A stretch of 64,000 nucleotides of DNA from Alkalihalobacillus deserti (lineage in GTDB: Bacteria > Bacillota > Bacilli > Bacillales > Bacillaceae_D), in assembly GCF_020734105.1 (NCBI RefSeq), contig NZ_JAJAFR010000010.1, positions 1 to 64,000 on the forward strand, given 5' to 3'. The number at the start of each line of letters is the position of its first letter. Within the stretch, counting starts at the first letter, position 1. The notes under the pieces were generated by a model. The model saw only the letters and a list, made by a program, of their open reading frames with translations. It was not told where the DNA came from and did no database searches. This document shows, piece after piece, positions 36,653 to 46,211 of this stretch. Made by a program: the position numbers and the translations under genes.

Positions 36653-37171
36653 ATGATGTTTGATCCGACTATCTTTGAAAATCTTAAGGTTGCGATGGAA
36701 AATCATGTTTATGATCTTGATAATGTCACTGGGCAAATTGAGGTTACGAATCGAAAGGATCGTTTGGAAATGTCTGTAATGTCCAGAGAGTTTGCACTAG
36801 AATTCAACCTTGTTAATCAAAAAGAGGTAAGTGCCGAAATCATTTTATTAGCTTCTCTAAAGGATTTAGCAGCAGAAATTTTGGAAACACCTATTGTGAA
36901 TCCTGGATGTACCTTACTAATCCGCTTTTATAAGCCAATAATAAATGTAACTTTAGAGTGTAGGCAAATTCAAACTCTTGTTCAGCGAATTTGGAACCAA
37001 GAGATCGAGCCAACTCAAACGTTAAGTTTTACTTATGGAGAAGCGAATAATCTGTACGACAATCAGATAGAAATTAAGTTTAATCGTCAGATAAATGAAG
37101 ATCAGATGGCTGATATTCCTGAGCTTGTTGATCATGTTATGCAAACTCTCCTAGCACTAAATAGGATATAA
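36653..37171 (+). CDS. Uncharacterised 172-residue protein
   Basis: GTGGGGAGATAA precedes two adjacent ATG codons at 36653 and 36656. The protein is soluble, acidic, without signal peptide or membrane segments, and appears to be alternating beta strands followed by a C-terminal helix (ELVDHVMQTLLALNRI). No motif I recognise. It is monocistronic, with a terminator at 37299-37339. The reading frame, ribosome binding site and codon use look genuine. Confidence 0.7.
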   Translation: MMFDPTIFENLKVAMENHVYDLDNVTGQIEVTNRKDRLEMSVMSREFALEFNLVNQKEVSAEIILLASLKDLAAEILETPIVNPGCTLLIRFYKPIINVTLECRQIQTLVQRIWNQEIEPTQTLSFTYGEANNLYDNQIEIKFNRQINEDQMADIPELVDHVMQTLLALNRI

Positions 37172-37298
37172 TGATAAAAGTAAGAGATTGATAAACCCCG
37201 TTTGAAAATGGAAACACTGGTTATTTTGTAATAAAGATCGCCAGAGAGCAAAACTTTAAGATGTTATAGAAAGACAGGGGAGATAAAGACATTTTTAA

Positions 37299-37341
37299 AA
37301 AAAGCAAGGTAACTTCATTTGTGAGGGACCTTGCTTTTTGG
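37299..37341 (+). terminator. Intrinsic terminator
   Basis: AAAAAGCAAGGT and ACCTTGCTTTTT pair perfectly over 12 bp with a 17-base loop, ending the unit of the 172-residue gene. Confidence 0.85.
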
Positions 37342-37423
37342 GTTGAAAAATAAGTCCCTGTATTTGATTGAATCTTGTACAGATACTAGAACCAATTAAA
37401 TGTACAAAGGTAGGGTGAGGGTA

Positions 37424-38233
37424 TTGCCGGAATTACCTGAAATGGAAAATTACAAACATTTATTAATGGAGAAGATTAGTGGTAAAAAAATTACCGAAGT
37501 TATTGTCACGAGAGAAAAAACAATTAACATGTCAGTTGATGAGTTTATAAATGAAGTAGAGGGTCGAACGATTATAAAGATTGAGCGCCGTGCGAAGCAT
37601 CTAGTCTTTCAACTAGATTCAGGAAAAGGGCTATTGCTGCACCTGATGTTAGGTGGTCTTATGTATGTAGGTACTTTAAGTGATAGTCCTGACCGTACTA
37701 AACAAGTGACGCTTTCTTTTGGTGAGACTCAATTGTTCTTTATAGGTTTGCGGTTAGGTTATCTACATCTACTTTCGAAAGAAGAATTAGAAAAACAATT
37801 TAGAGACCTCGGTCCGGAACCACTAGACGCATCTTTCACATTAGAGGAATTTAATTCTGTGATGGGAAAGAGGGGAGGGGTGATCAAAACCACTTTAGTT
37901 AATCAAAAAGTAATGTCAGGTATTGGGGATTTATCTTCTGATGAAATTTGCTTTGTAGCCCAGTTACTACCGAAAAGACAAATGAATGAATTGAATAATC
38001 AAGAAAAAACAATGCTCTATACCAGTATTCAATCGGTGTTAAGAAGAGGAATTTCACTTGGAGGGTATATTGATTTACCTGTTTATAAAGGAGACATACT
38101 AACAGGGAGTTATAACGATAATTGTTATGTTTATGATCGTGAAGGTGAACCATGTCCTCGTTGTAGTGCCCCAATTATTAAAGATGTGATCTCTTCTCGA
38201 AAGACATTCTTTTGCCAACAATGCGAGAATTAA
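37424..38233 (+). CDS. Fpg/Nei-family DNA glycosylase
   Basis: These enzymes excise oxidised bases using the N-terminal proline as nucleophile, so the start must place Pro second. That selects TTG 37424 (M-P-E-L-P-E-M-E), with AGGGTGAGG upstream, over the longer frame from 37400. The 269-residue product has the helix-two-turn-helix block VMSGIGDLSSDEICF near residue 165 and a C-terminal zinc finger (CPRC ... CQQC). Compared with standard MutM, the usual GIGN-YADE motif reads GIGDLSSDE. It is more likely a paralogue (MutM-like) than the main MutM, which usually sits beside polA. Confidence 0.85.
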   Translation: MPELPEMENYKHLLMEKISGKKITEVIVTREKTINMSVDEFINEVEGRTIIKIERRAKHLVFQLDSGKGLLLHLMLGGLMYVGTLSDSPDRTKQVTLSFGETQLFFIGLRLGYLHLLSKEELEKQFRDLGPEPLDASFTLEEFNSVMGKRGGVIKTTLVNQKVMSGIGDLSSDEICFVAQLLPKRQMNELNNQEKTMLYTSIQSVLRRGISLGGYIDLPVYKGDILTGSYNDNCYVYDREGEPCPRCSAPIIKDVISSRKTFFCQQCEN

Positions 38234-38270
38234 ATAGCCGTGGTTAAGAATCTAATCAAGAAATCAACAA

Positions 38271-38297
38271 AGCTAGAATCAACAAGATTCTAGCTCT
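38271..38297. terminator. Bidirectional hairpin between convergent genes
   Basis: AGCTAGAATC pairs perfectly with GATTCTAGCT around a 5-base loop between the convergent glycosylase and hemAT relic. Only short T-runs flank it. Confidence 0.55.
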
Positions 38298-38305
38298 TAG
38301 CATTA

Positions 38306-39336
<1,031 letters not shown>

Positions 39337-39401
39337 TCTATACACATCCTCATTAACGATAAGTTAGTAAAAAACACCCTTATTTTCAATCAAATAAGAA
39401 T

Positions 39402-40000
39402 CTAAAGCTGATTCAGATAAAGGTCTACTAAAAGAGAACCTTGTATCTCATTACAATTCTTTTCTTTCAGTAATTCTAATTGATCTTTTGTGTCAACCCC
39501 TTCAGCTATAACCGAGTACCCTAAAGTATGACTATTAATCGCATCAATAATAGCTAACTCTACTCGGTTATCTTGAATGTTAATTTCTTGAGGATGATGC
39601 CAACGAATAAGAGCCACTAAATCAACTATTTTGCCTGCTCGGATATACACTTTTGGCTGGTAGTAAAGTTCAAATTCATCTTTCTCAATAGCTTTTCTCA
39701 AACCTTTTTCTATTTTAAGTCTTTCAACAATGATTTCTTGTTGCTCATCACTATAGAATATATATCGGCTACCTGCCGTTTTTTTTTGCACTATACATGG
39801 CAATGTCAGCTTGTTTAAGTAATTCTTCAACGCCTGCGGATAAGACTAATACGAATACTTACAGAAAGATAAATTTCTTTGCCGAAGTTAAAAGGGATTT
39901 GAAAAAATCTCTTGAATAATCTGGTGAGCAAGCTGTTGAACTTCCTCTATGCTCTCATAAGGATAAATGAACTCTTCATCGTCATTACTACTAGAGGGTT
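39402..40000 (-). pseudogene. GGDEF-EAL protein, decayed
   Basis: The minus strand carries the end of a diguanylate cyclase domain in broken frames (a piece with EEFIYPYESIEEVQQLAHQI near 39910-39985) joined to the start of an EAL phosphodiesterase domain: LRKAIEKDEFELYYQPKVYI and then IRWHHPQ. Most of the EAL core is deleted, and the sequence resumes at AIIDAINSHTLGYSVIAEGV followed by KDQLELLKEKNCNEIQG. The catalytic EAL loop itself reads VALIRW, with the glutamate gone. It cannot turn over cyclic di-GMP. Confidence 0.88.
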
Positions 40001-40341
40001 AATCAAACGTTTGTTGTTTTAATGAATTACTATATATGTAAATTATCTCACACGAATTAATAGGGAGACTACTACTTTTTTTATAATTATATTTATTATA
40101 ATTGCAACTGTTTTAATAGGGAAAACCCCTTTTGGCTTTGACTGGAAGAATCAGACTTTAATTTTTGTGGCAGTAAATCTAACGAACTTCATGTTTGGTT
40201 TAGTCAAATCGTACAAAAAAGATAAAAAGGTGTTTGTCAAAAAAAAGGGGTATGCCAAGACTTCACCCAGATGATGCTGGCAATTTGTCGACATGAGGGA
40301 TACCAGCAAAATAATTAATTAAATTAACAAGTGGTATTACA
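40001..40341. other. Stretch with a start-less hydrophobic frame
   Basis: From about 40068 to 40286 one plus-strand frame reads FFIIIFIIIATVLIGKTPFG, then FDWKNQTLIFVAVNLTNFMF and a Lys-rich tail. It looks like a small two-helix membrane protein but has no ATG, GTG or TTG start or ribosome binding site in a usable place. It is probably a truncated relic. The remaining bases hold the promoter region for the gene at 40375. Confidence 0.4.
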
Positions 40342-40374
40342 ATGGTGTATATAGTTATAGAGAGGGTGGTACGT

Positions 40375-42018
40375 ATGAAACAGGTATATCGCACAACGAC
40401 AATGGGACCGCATGGCATAATTACAACTCCACACTATTTAGCTTCACAAGCTGGTGTTAATGTTTTACAGAATGGCGGAAATGCTATTGAGGCAGCAATT
40501 GCTGCTGCTTCAACCATCGCCGTTGTCTATCCTCATATGAATAGTATTGGCGGAGATAATTTTTGGTTAATTTACAATGCGAATACAAAAGAAGTGAAAG
40601 CTCTGAACAGTAGTGGGAGATCAGGCGAAAAAGCTACTATTTCAACCTACAAGGAATATAATTTGAGTGAAATCCCGGCAAGAGGATTCTTATCTGCTAA
40701 TACAGTTCCAGGTGCTGTGGCTGGTTGGGATCAGGCCTATCAATATTCAAAAGAGCAACTCAAAGGGACCATTTCATGGAAACGCTTATTACAGTCTGCA
40801 ATTAATTATGCGAAAAATGGATTTGCTGTTACCCCTAGTCAGGAACATTGGACAAATGTAAATGTAAACAAAGATGATACAGAATTTAGATTTTTACAAC
40901 GGTTTCAAGAATTTTCACGCGTATTTTTGAAGAAGGATGGTTCTCTATATAACAGAGGAGAGTTGATGAAGCAACCTGATTTAGCACAAACACTAAAGGC
41001 CATTGCCGATGAAGGAAGCGATGTTTTTTATAAAGGTGCCATTGCACAACTAATGGTTGATGACATTCAAGCAAATGGAGGAATACTCACTCTTAATGAT
41101 TTTAAAAATCACAGATCTGATTGGGTAGATCCGATTAGTGTTGATTATAGAGGCTATACAGCATATAATCTACCTCCGAACACACAAGGGATGGCATCTT
41201 TATCAATTTTAAACATATTAAATAACTTTGACCTTTCATCCATTAAGGAAGGATCAGTTGAATATTTTCATTTATTAATTGAGGCTACTAAACTAGCTTT
41301 TGCGGACAGAGATAAGTGGTTAACGGATCCTGAATTCATAAATATTCCTTTAGATGATTTGCTAGCTAAGTCTCACGGAATGAATTTGGCACAACAAATT
41401 AACATGGATTTTTCGAAGGTTATGACTAAACAGTTAGATCCAAAAGGAGATACGGTCTGGTTTGGGGTAGTCGACAACGAAGGTAATGCGGTTTCCTTTA
41501 TCCAAAGTATTTACCATGATTTTGGTTCAGGAATTATTCCAAAAAACACAGGAGTACTGTTGCAAAACAGAGGGAGCTTTTTCTCTTTAGATGAAAAGCA
41601 TATTAACTGCTTAGAACCTAATAAAAGAACATTCCATACATTAAATCCAGCTATGCTCTTAGATGGTGATGCCTTGAAGTTAGTTTATGGCACAATGGGC
41701 GGAGAAGGTCAGCCGCAAACACAAGCCGCTCTCGTAACTAGAATTATTGACTATAAATTTGATATACAAGCAGCAATTGAAGCTCCAAGATGGTTGTATG
41801 GGAGAACATGGGGGGCAAGTTCAAATAACTTAAAAATTGAATCGCGAGTCCCACGAGTTACTGTTCAGTCTTTGCAAGATCTTGGGCATGATATTGAAGT
41901 AGTTGAGGAATTCACTGATGTCATGGGACACGCTGGTGCAATTCTTATAAATCCTGAGAACAATGTAAAGTTAGCTGGTGCGGATCCGAGAGGTGATGGA
42001 GCAGCGATTGGTTACTAG
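40375..42018 (+). CDS. ywrD: Gamma-glutamyltransferase family protein (YwrD-like)
   Basis: The 547-residue protein belongs to the Ntn-hydrolase GGT family, which self-cleaves before a catalytic Thr, here in DPKGDTVWFGVVDNEGNAVS near residue 360. Other marks are NGGNAIEAAIAAAS, SIGGDNFWL, GFLSANTVPGAVAGW and the late GTMGGEGQPQTQAA. AGAGGGTGGTACGT selects ATG 40375 over 40342. There is no signal peptide, unlike secreted Ggt, so it acts in the cytoplasm. It is followed by two half-size chromate-transporter genes, the same grouping as ywrD-ywrB-ywrA of B. subtilis; the Lrp-type regulator ywrC found there is not present in this window. Confidence 0.88.
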   Translation: MKQVYRTTTMGPHGIITTPHYLASQAGVNVLQNGGNAIEAAIAAASTIAVVYPHMNSIGGDNFWLIYNANTKEVKALNSSGRSGEKATISTYKEYNLSEIPARGFLSANTVPGAVAGWDQAYQYSKEQLKGTISWKRLLQSAINYAKNGFAVTPSQEHWTNVNVNKDDTEFRFLQRFQEFSRVFLKKDGSLYNRGELMKQPDLAQTLKAIADEGSDVFYKGAIAQLMVDDIQANGGILTLNDFKNHRSDWVDPISVDYRGYTAYNLPPNTQGMASLSILNILNNFDLSSIKEGSVEYFHLLIEATKLAFADRDKWLTDPEFINIPLDDLLAKSHGMNLAQQINMDFSKVMTKQLDPKGDTVWFGVVDNEGNAVSFIQSIYHDFGSGIIPKNTGVLLQNRGSFFSLDEKHINCLEPNKRTFHTLNPAMLLDGDALKLVYGTMGGEGQPQTQAALVTRIIDYKFDIQAAIEAPRWLYGRTWGASSNNLKIESRVPRVTVQSLQDLGHDIEVVEEFTDVMGHAGAILINPENNVKLAGADPRGDGAAIGY

Positions 42019-42056
42019 TTAAAACAATGAAATGATTTTACAATGGGGGATTAACA

Positions 42057-42629
42057 GTGAAAACTTATGTAAGTTTATTTATCGCTTTTTTTAGATCAGG
42101 TATTTTAGGTTTTGGAGGAGGACCGTCGGCAATTCCACTTGTCCATAAGGAAGTTGTCACGACGTTTAAGTGGATGAATGATGATGAATTTAGTGATGTG
42201 CTTGCACTAGGAAATACATTACCAGGACCGATTAATACGAAAATGGCTGGTTACATTGGTTATCGTGTCGCAGGAATAGCGGGGATGATTATTGCGGTTT
42301 TATCTTCGATTATTCCGTCGATTTTAATGATGATCATTTTGTTAACAACACTAACATCATTTAAGGATCAACCTTGGGTTTCGGGGATGACCAAAGGCGT
42401 TATCCCGATTGTTGTTGTGATGATGGCGGTTTTAACTTGGGATTTTTTAAAAAAATCGAATGAAGGGTTAGGCTGGAAAATAAGCATTACCATTCTTTTA
42501 ATAAGCTTTTTGTTAATAGAATTAGTTCATGTTCATCCAGGAATAATTATTGCGGTTTTACTCTTTTATGCTTTATTAAAACCGACAAAAAAACAAGAAG
42601 AGGCTAAAAAGAAAGTAGGTGTAAACTAA
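42057..42629 (+). CDS. ywrB: Chromate transporter half, YwrB-like
   Basis: This is a 190-residue short-chain CHR-family membrane protein: FRSGILGFGGGPSAIPLVHKEVV at the N-terminus, then LALGNTLPGPINTKMAGYIGYRVAG and four to five further helices. Short CHR proteins work as pairs; the partner begins at 42629, overlapping by one base (TAATG). GGGGGATTAACA precedes the GTG start at 42057. Substrate could be chromate or another oxyanion; the GGT neighbour hints at a role other than chromate resistance. Confidence 0.86.
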   Translation: MKTYVSLFIAFFRSGILGFGGGPSAIPLVHKEVVTTFKWMNDDEFSDVLALGNTLPGPINTKMAGYIGYRVAGIAGMIIAVLSSIIPSILMMIILLTTLTSFKDQPWVSGMTKGVIPIVVVMMAVLTWDFLKKSNEGLGWKISITILLISFLLIELVHVHPGIIIAVLLFYALLKPTKKQEEAKKKVGVN

Positions 42630-43159
42630 TGATCTACTGGGATATTTTTCTAGCATTTTTTATACCAGGTATACTAGGTTATGGTGGCGGACCTGCTTCG
42701 ATCCCTTTAGTAGAATATGAAGTAGTGGCACGCTATCAATGGATGACAGTAGAAGAATTTAGTGAAGTTCTCGCATTGGGAAATGCGTTACCAGGTCCAA
42801 TTGCCACGAAAATGGCTGGTTACATTGGGTATGAAGTTGGAGGGGTTTTCGGAGCCTTTGTCGGTGTTTTTGCTACAGTGGCGCCTTCTCTTATTTTAAT
42901 GATTGCCCTTTTAGGACTTTTATACAAGTTTAAAAATTCACCAAAAGTAAAGCGTATGACCGCACTAGTTCGCCCAACGATTGCTATTCTTTTGGGTACC
43001 TTAACATATCGTTTCTTAGAAAGCTCGTATGTTGGAGCAGGTATTTGGCATACATTGTTTTTATTAGTGGTGGGGTTTTTTCTGTTGGAAAAGTGGAAAG
43101 TACATCCTGCTTTCGTCATAGTTGGTGGTCTTAGCTATGGGGCGATTTTCTTAAGTTAA
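42629..43159 (+). CDS. ywrA: Chromate transporter half, YwrA-like
   Basis: This is the 176-residue partner of the preceding protein with the same signature motifs (FIPGILGYGGGPASIPLVEYEV, LALGNALPGPIATKMAGYIGYEVGG). The two share the GGGP and LPGPI-TKMAGYIGY blocks, showing tandem duplication. It is translationally coupled to ywrB. Confidence 0.86.
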   Translation: MIYWDIFLAFFIPGILGYGGGPASIPLVEYEVVARYQWMTVEEFSEVLALGNALPGPIATKMAGYIGYEVGGVFGAFVGVFATVAPSLILMIALLGLLYKFKNSPKVKRMTALVRPTIAILLGTLTYRFLESSYVGAGIWHTLFLLVVGFFLLEKWKVHPAFVIVGGLSYGAIFLS

Positions 43160-43272
43160 TCAGAGAAGATTTGTTAAGCGGTGAAGGACTGCCTCTCTTT
43201 TTATTTAGGTGAAAAACCGTACATGATTAACCAGAGTTATACATATGCTTGGGTAGATGGGAGGGAGTTGCA

Positions 43273-43590
43273 ATGGATGTTTCAGTTCGTTCAGGAGATA
43301 GCTTAACGTATTATAGCCAACTTTTCTCGTTACCTTTTCAAACGTTGATCGATGCTAATCGCTCCGTTACTCCTAATCAACTTCTTGTAGGAATGAAAGT
43401 ATCCATTCCAGGTTATAGGTTAGTTCCCTATAAGATTCAGGAAGGGGATTCTCTGTGGAGAATTTCAGAACGACTTGAAATGCCACTTGATCGCTTAATT
43501 CTGATTAACCAAACAATGAACCCCGCTACAATGGAGGTTGATCAATTTATTCAAGTCCCTAAGCGAATTACAGAAAGAGTAAATGAGTAG
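43273..43590 (+). CDS. Small protein with two LysM domains
   Basis: ATG 43273 follows GGGAGGGAGTTGCA; the longer frame from 43249 would overlap that site. The 105-residue product is two LysM repeats and little else: VSVRSGDSLTYYSQLFSLPF near residue 3 and YKIQEGDSLWRISERLEMPL near residue 51. LysM binds N-acetylglucosamine in peptidoglycan or spore cortex. There is no signal peptide, so it would act inside the mother cell (spore coat or cortex) or be released by lysis. A terminator follows. Confidence 0.82.
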   Translation: MDVSVRSGDSLTYYSQLFSLPFQTLIDANRSVTPNQLLVGMKVSIPGYRLVPYKIQEGDSLWRISERLEMPLDRLILINQTMNPATMEVDQFIQVPKRITERVNE

Positions 43591-43631
43591 CTGTTGGATG
43601 GTTGGGGATTCCTTTCATAACGAAACTTTCT

Positions 43632-43661
43632 AACACTTGGTAGTTACCGAGTGTTTTTTTA
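43632..43661 (+). terminator. Terminator after the LysM gene
   Basis: AACACTTGGTA and ACCGAGTGTT pair with one mismatch around a GTT loop, followed by seven T residues. Confidence 0.85.
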
Positions 43662-44041
43662 CATTTTTTATACAAAGGTGGTTCTATAGCAGTATAACAA
43701 GTAATTGATGGTGTGTTAAAACGAATATTAATTTGCTAGTAAGTTTAATATTTAAAGGGCCTTCTGAGGAGCCAATTGATTTGGCTCCTTATTTGAGATT
43801 AATAGACCAAGGCGGGAGGCTATTTTTGATTTCTTGAATCATATCCTTTTAATTAGGAAGAAGATAGATTATTTATATAGACTCTTTGCTCAAATTACAG
43901 CTTGGTAAAGGCCTAAAACAGTTAATTTTTCTACATAATAATTCAATTTTTGCAGGTGTTTAAAGAAAGTTTGTCGAATTTATGATGTTATAATAGATAA
44001 GAAAGTGTTAAGAATCATAATAAAAAGGTGGGGAGCCTTTA
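43662..44041. other. Intergenic stretch with a hairpin
   Basis: No gene is seen. A perfect hairpin AGGAGCCAA/TTGGCTCCT (43767-43789) with a weak T-rich tail may be a further terminator. The promoter of the sensor kinase should lie in 43950-44030. Confidence 0.5.
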
Positions 44042-45355
44042 ATGATTGCTGAAAAACTCCTATTTCATGTCCTAATTGTAATAATGCCAATCTTAGTGGT
44101 GAGTTTTTTTGTCAATGATAGAAAAGGAAAACGGTCTAAATCGATATTAGTTGTGCTGTTGGCAATTGCTTCTGTTTTTTGTATGGTGTTTGCATATGAA
44201 GAAAAGGGATTATATTGGGATTTACGTTATGTTTTGCTAATGCTTGCTTTTTGGTATGGAGGACAAAAAGCAGGTTGGGTGGTATGTGGGGTTTTACTTG
44301 TGACAAGAACGATCATGAATGACGATAGTTTACTAATTGGCTATGCTGTTATTTTAATAGCTGCTTTGATCTATCATTGTTTTTATCATCGTTATCAACT
44401 TAAAGCTCAGAAATGGGATCGGGTTCGTTTTTCGCTACACCTTAGTCTATGGCCTAGTATAGCTGTTTCAATTCTACTAGGAATTTATTTGGAGATAATA
44501 GGTGAACTTCAAACTGAAGTTGGACATTATGTAATGTATGTAAGTGTTTATACGAGTACTCTTGTTATTGCTACTGGATTTTCAATACTTTTGCTCGAGC
44601 AACTGAAAGAAAGAGTTCGAATGCAAGAAGAAATGCAGCGTGCTGTAAAAATGAATGCAATTAGTGAATTAGCTGCTTCCATTGCTCATGAGGTAAGAAA
44701 CCCATTAACAGTTGTAAAGGGTTTCTTACAATTGATGGAAAAAGATGAGGTTGGTAAGAAGAAAGAATATTTTTCAATCGCCCTAACTGAAATGAAACGA
44801 GCAGAAGAAATAATCAATGATTATTTAAATTTTGCAAAACCGGAAATAGTTTCGCCAAAAATGATAGAAGTGAATCAAATCATAAACGAAATTATTAATA
44901 TATTAACACCTTATTCACTTAAAGAAAATGTTGAGCTAACAATTGAGAATACAAAGCAACTATATATATACGTTGACCGAAATCAATTTAAACAAGTACT
45001 GATTAATCTTATAAAAAATGCGATTGAGGCCACTCCTAAAAAAGGCAAAGTACATGTTAATGTAAGACTAGTTCATTTTTTTGTGGAAATTACGATTACA
45101 GATACAGGAAGTGGAATGTCTGAAGAGCAACTAGCTAAAATAGGAACATTATTTTACTCTACTAAGGAACAAGGTACTGGACTGGGTACGATGATATCTT
45201 TTCGTATTATTAAGGATATGGGTGGTTCCCTTAGATTTGAAAGTAAATTAAATCAAGGGACAGAAGTAACAGTTATTTTACCGTTAGCTCAAGATGAGAG
45301 AGCAAAGAAACAACAATTAATGCTCGTAAAGAGTAAAAGGGAATCAAATGGATGA
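44042..45355 (+). CDS. KinB-like sensor histidine kinase
   Basis: The 437-residue protein has about six N-terminal membrane helices of the 5TMR-LYT type (residues about 8-195) without PAS domain, then HisKA with the phosphoacceptor His in ELAASIAHEVRNPLTVVKGF (near residue 220), N-box NLIKNAIEATP, DTGSGM and GTGLGTMIS. The arrangement is that of Bacillus sporulation kinases KinB and its relatives, which feed the Spo0 phosphorelay. No response regulator gene is adjacent, as expected for phosphorelay kinases. GGTGGGGAGCCTTTA precedes ATG 44042. Its end overlaps the pseudouridine synthase start by 4 bases. Confidence 0.85.
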   Translation: MIAEKLLFHVLIVIMPILVVSFFVNDRKGKRSKSILVVLLAIASVFCMVFAYEEKGLYWDLRYVLLMLAFWYGGQKAGWVVCGVLLVTRTIMNDDSLLIGYAVILIAALIYHCFYHRYQLKAQKWDRVRFSLHLSLWPSIAVSILLGIYLEIIGELQTEVGHYVMYVSVYTSTLVIATGFSILLLEQLKERVRMQEEMQRAVKMNAISELAASIAHEVRNPLTVVKGFLQLMEKDEVGKKKEYFSIALTEMKRAEEIINDYLNFAKPEIVSPKMIEVNQIINEIINILTPYSLKENVELTIENTKQLYIYVDRNQFKQVLINLIKNAIEATPKKGKVHVNVRLVHFFVEITITDTGSGMSEEQLAKIGTLFYSTKEQGTGLGTMISFRIIKDMGGSLRFESKLNQGTEVTVILPLAQDERAKKQQLMLVKSKRESNG

Positions 45356-46047
45356 GGATTCAGAAATATATAAGTTTAACAGGAGCTTTATCAAGAAGAG
45401 AAGTGAATCGCTTAATCGCCCTTCAACGGATTGAAATTGATGGAACGATTGCAACAAAAAATAGTGTAGTGGAAGATGAAAGCGTTGTATTAGTGGACGG
45501 TAAAGAGCTTGTAAATAAAAAAAGAGGTATCTATTTACTGCTATATAAACCGGTAGGGATTACTTGTACGGCTCAACCTACTGTGAAAAATAATATCATT
45601 GATTTTTTAAAAAACCCTGAAAGAGTCTTTCCAGTTGGAAGGTTAGATAAGGATTCTGAGGGGTTAATTCTCCTCACTAATGACGGTGATATTGTAAACA
45701 AGTTAATGAAGGCAGAAGGAAATCATGAGAAGGAGTACGTTGTAACTGTTGATAGACCTATTCCAGATCAAGTTTTAGCAAGGCTCGGACAAGGTGTGGA
45801 GATCCTCGGACAACAAACAAAAAGATGTAAGGTTAAACGTGTTACAAGTGATACGTTTACGATTGTTTTAACACAAGGTTTAAATCGGCAAATCCGTAGA
45901 ATGACAAAGGTGTTCGGGTACCATGTAAAAAAATTAATTCGGATCCGAATCTTACATTTAACCATTGATCACTTAGAGGTTGGTGAATGGAGAGAACTAG
46001 AAGTGAGAGAAACGGAACAATTGAAAAATCATCTCAGATCCAAGTGA
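45352..46047 (+). CDS. rluF: RluF-type rRNA pseudouridine synthase
   Basis: The 231-residue RsuA/RluB/E/F-family enzyme has an N-terminal S4 RNA-binding domain (RIQKYISLTGALSRREVNRL), the catalytic GRLDKDSEGLILLTNDGDI near residue 100, and NRQIRRMTKVFGYHVKKLIR. HEKEYVVTVDRPI and GVEILGQQTKRCKVK match RluF, which modifies U2604 of 23S rRNA, more than other members. Coupling (ATGA) to a sensor kinase is unusual and may only mean shared transcription. A terminator overlaps the end. Confidence 0.88.
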   Translation: MRIQKYISLTGALSRREVNRLIALQRIEIDGTIATKNSVVEDESVVLVDGKELVNKKRGIYLLLYKPVGITCTAQPTVKNNIIDFLKNPERVFPVGRLDKDSEGLILLTNDGDIVNKLMKAEGNHEKEYVVTVDRPIPDQVLARLGQGVEILGQQTKRCKVKRVTSDTFTIVLTQGLNRQIRRMTKVFGYHVKKLIRIRILHLTIDHLEVGEWRELEVRETEQLKNHLRSK

Positions 46048-46069
46048 TTAATTGACTTGGATTTTTTTT
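46038..46069 (+). terminator. Terminator after rluF
   Basis: ATCCAAGT and ACTTGGAT pair perfectly and are followed by eight T residues; the stem begins inside the last codons of rluF. Confidence 0.88.
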
Positions 46070-46211
46070 CGTCTTTCATTTTTACCCAGCATAAGTAGGA
46101 TGAGTAACTTGTAAAAAAAATATTGTGAAATCATCATTTTTTTCCAATACGAACCATATTTAACTAACTTGTTTCATATAATTTATGGACAGGAAGTAGG
46201 GGAGAGAAACG

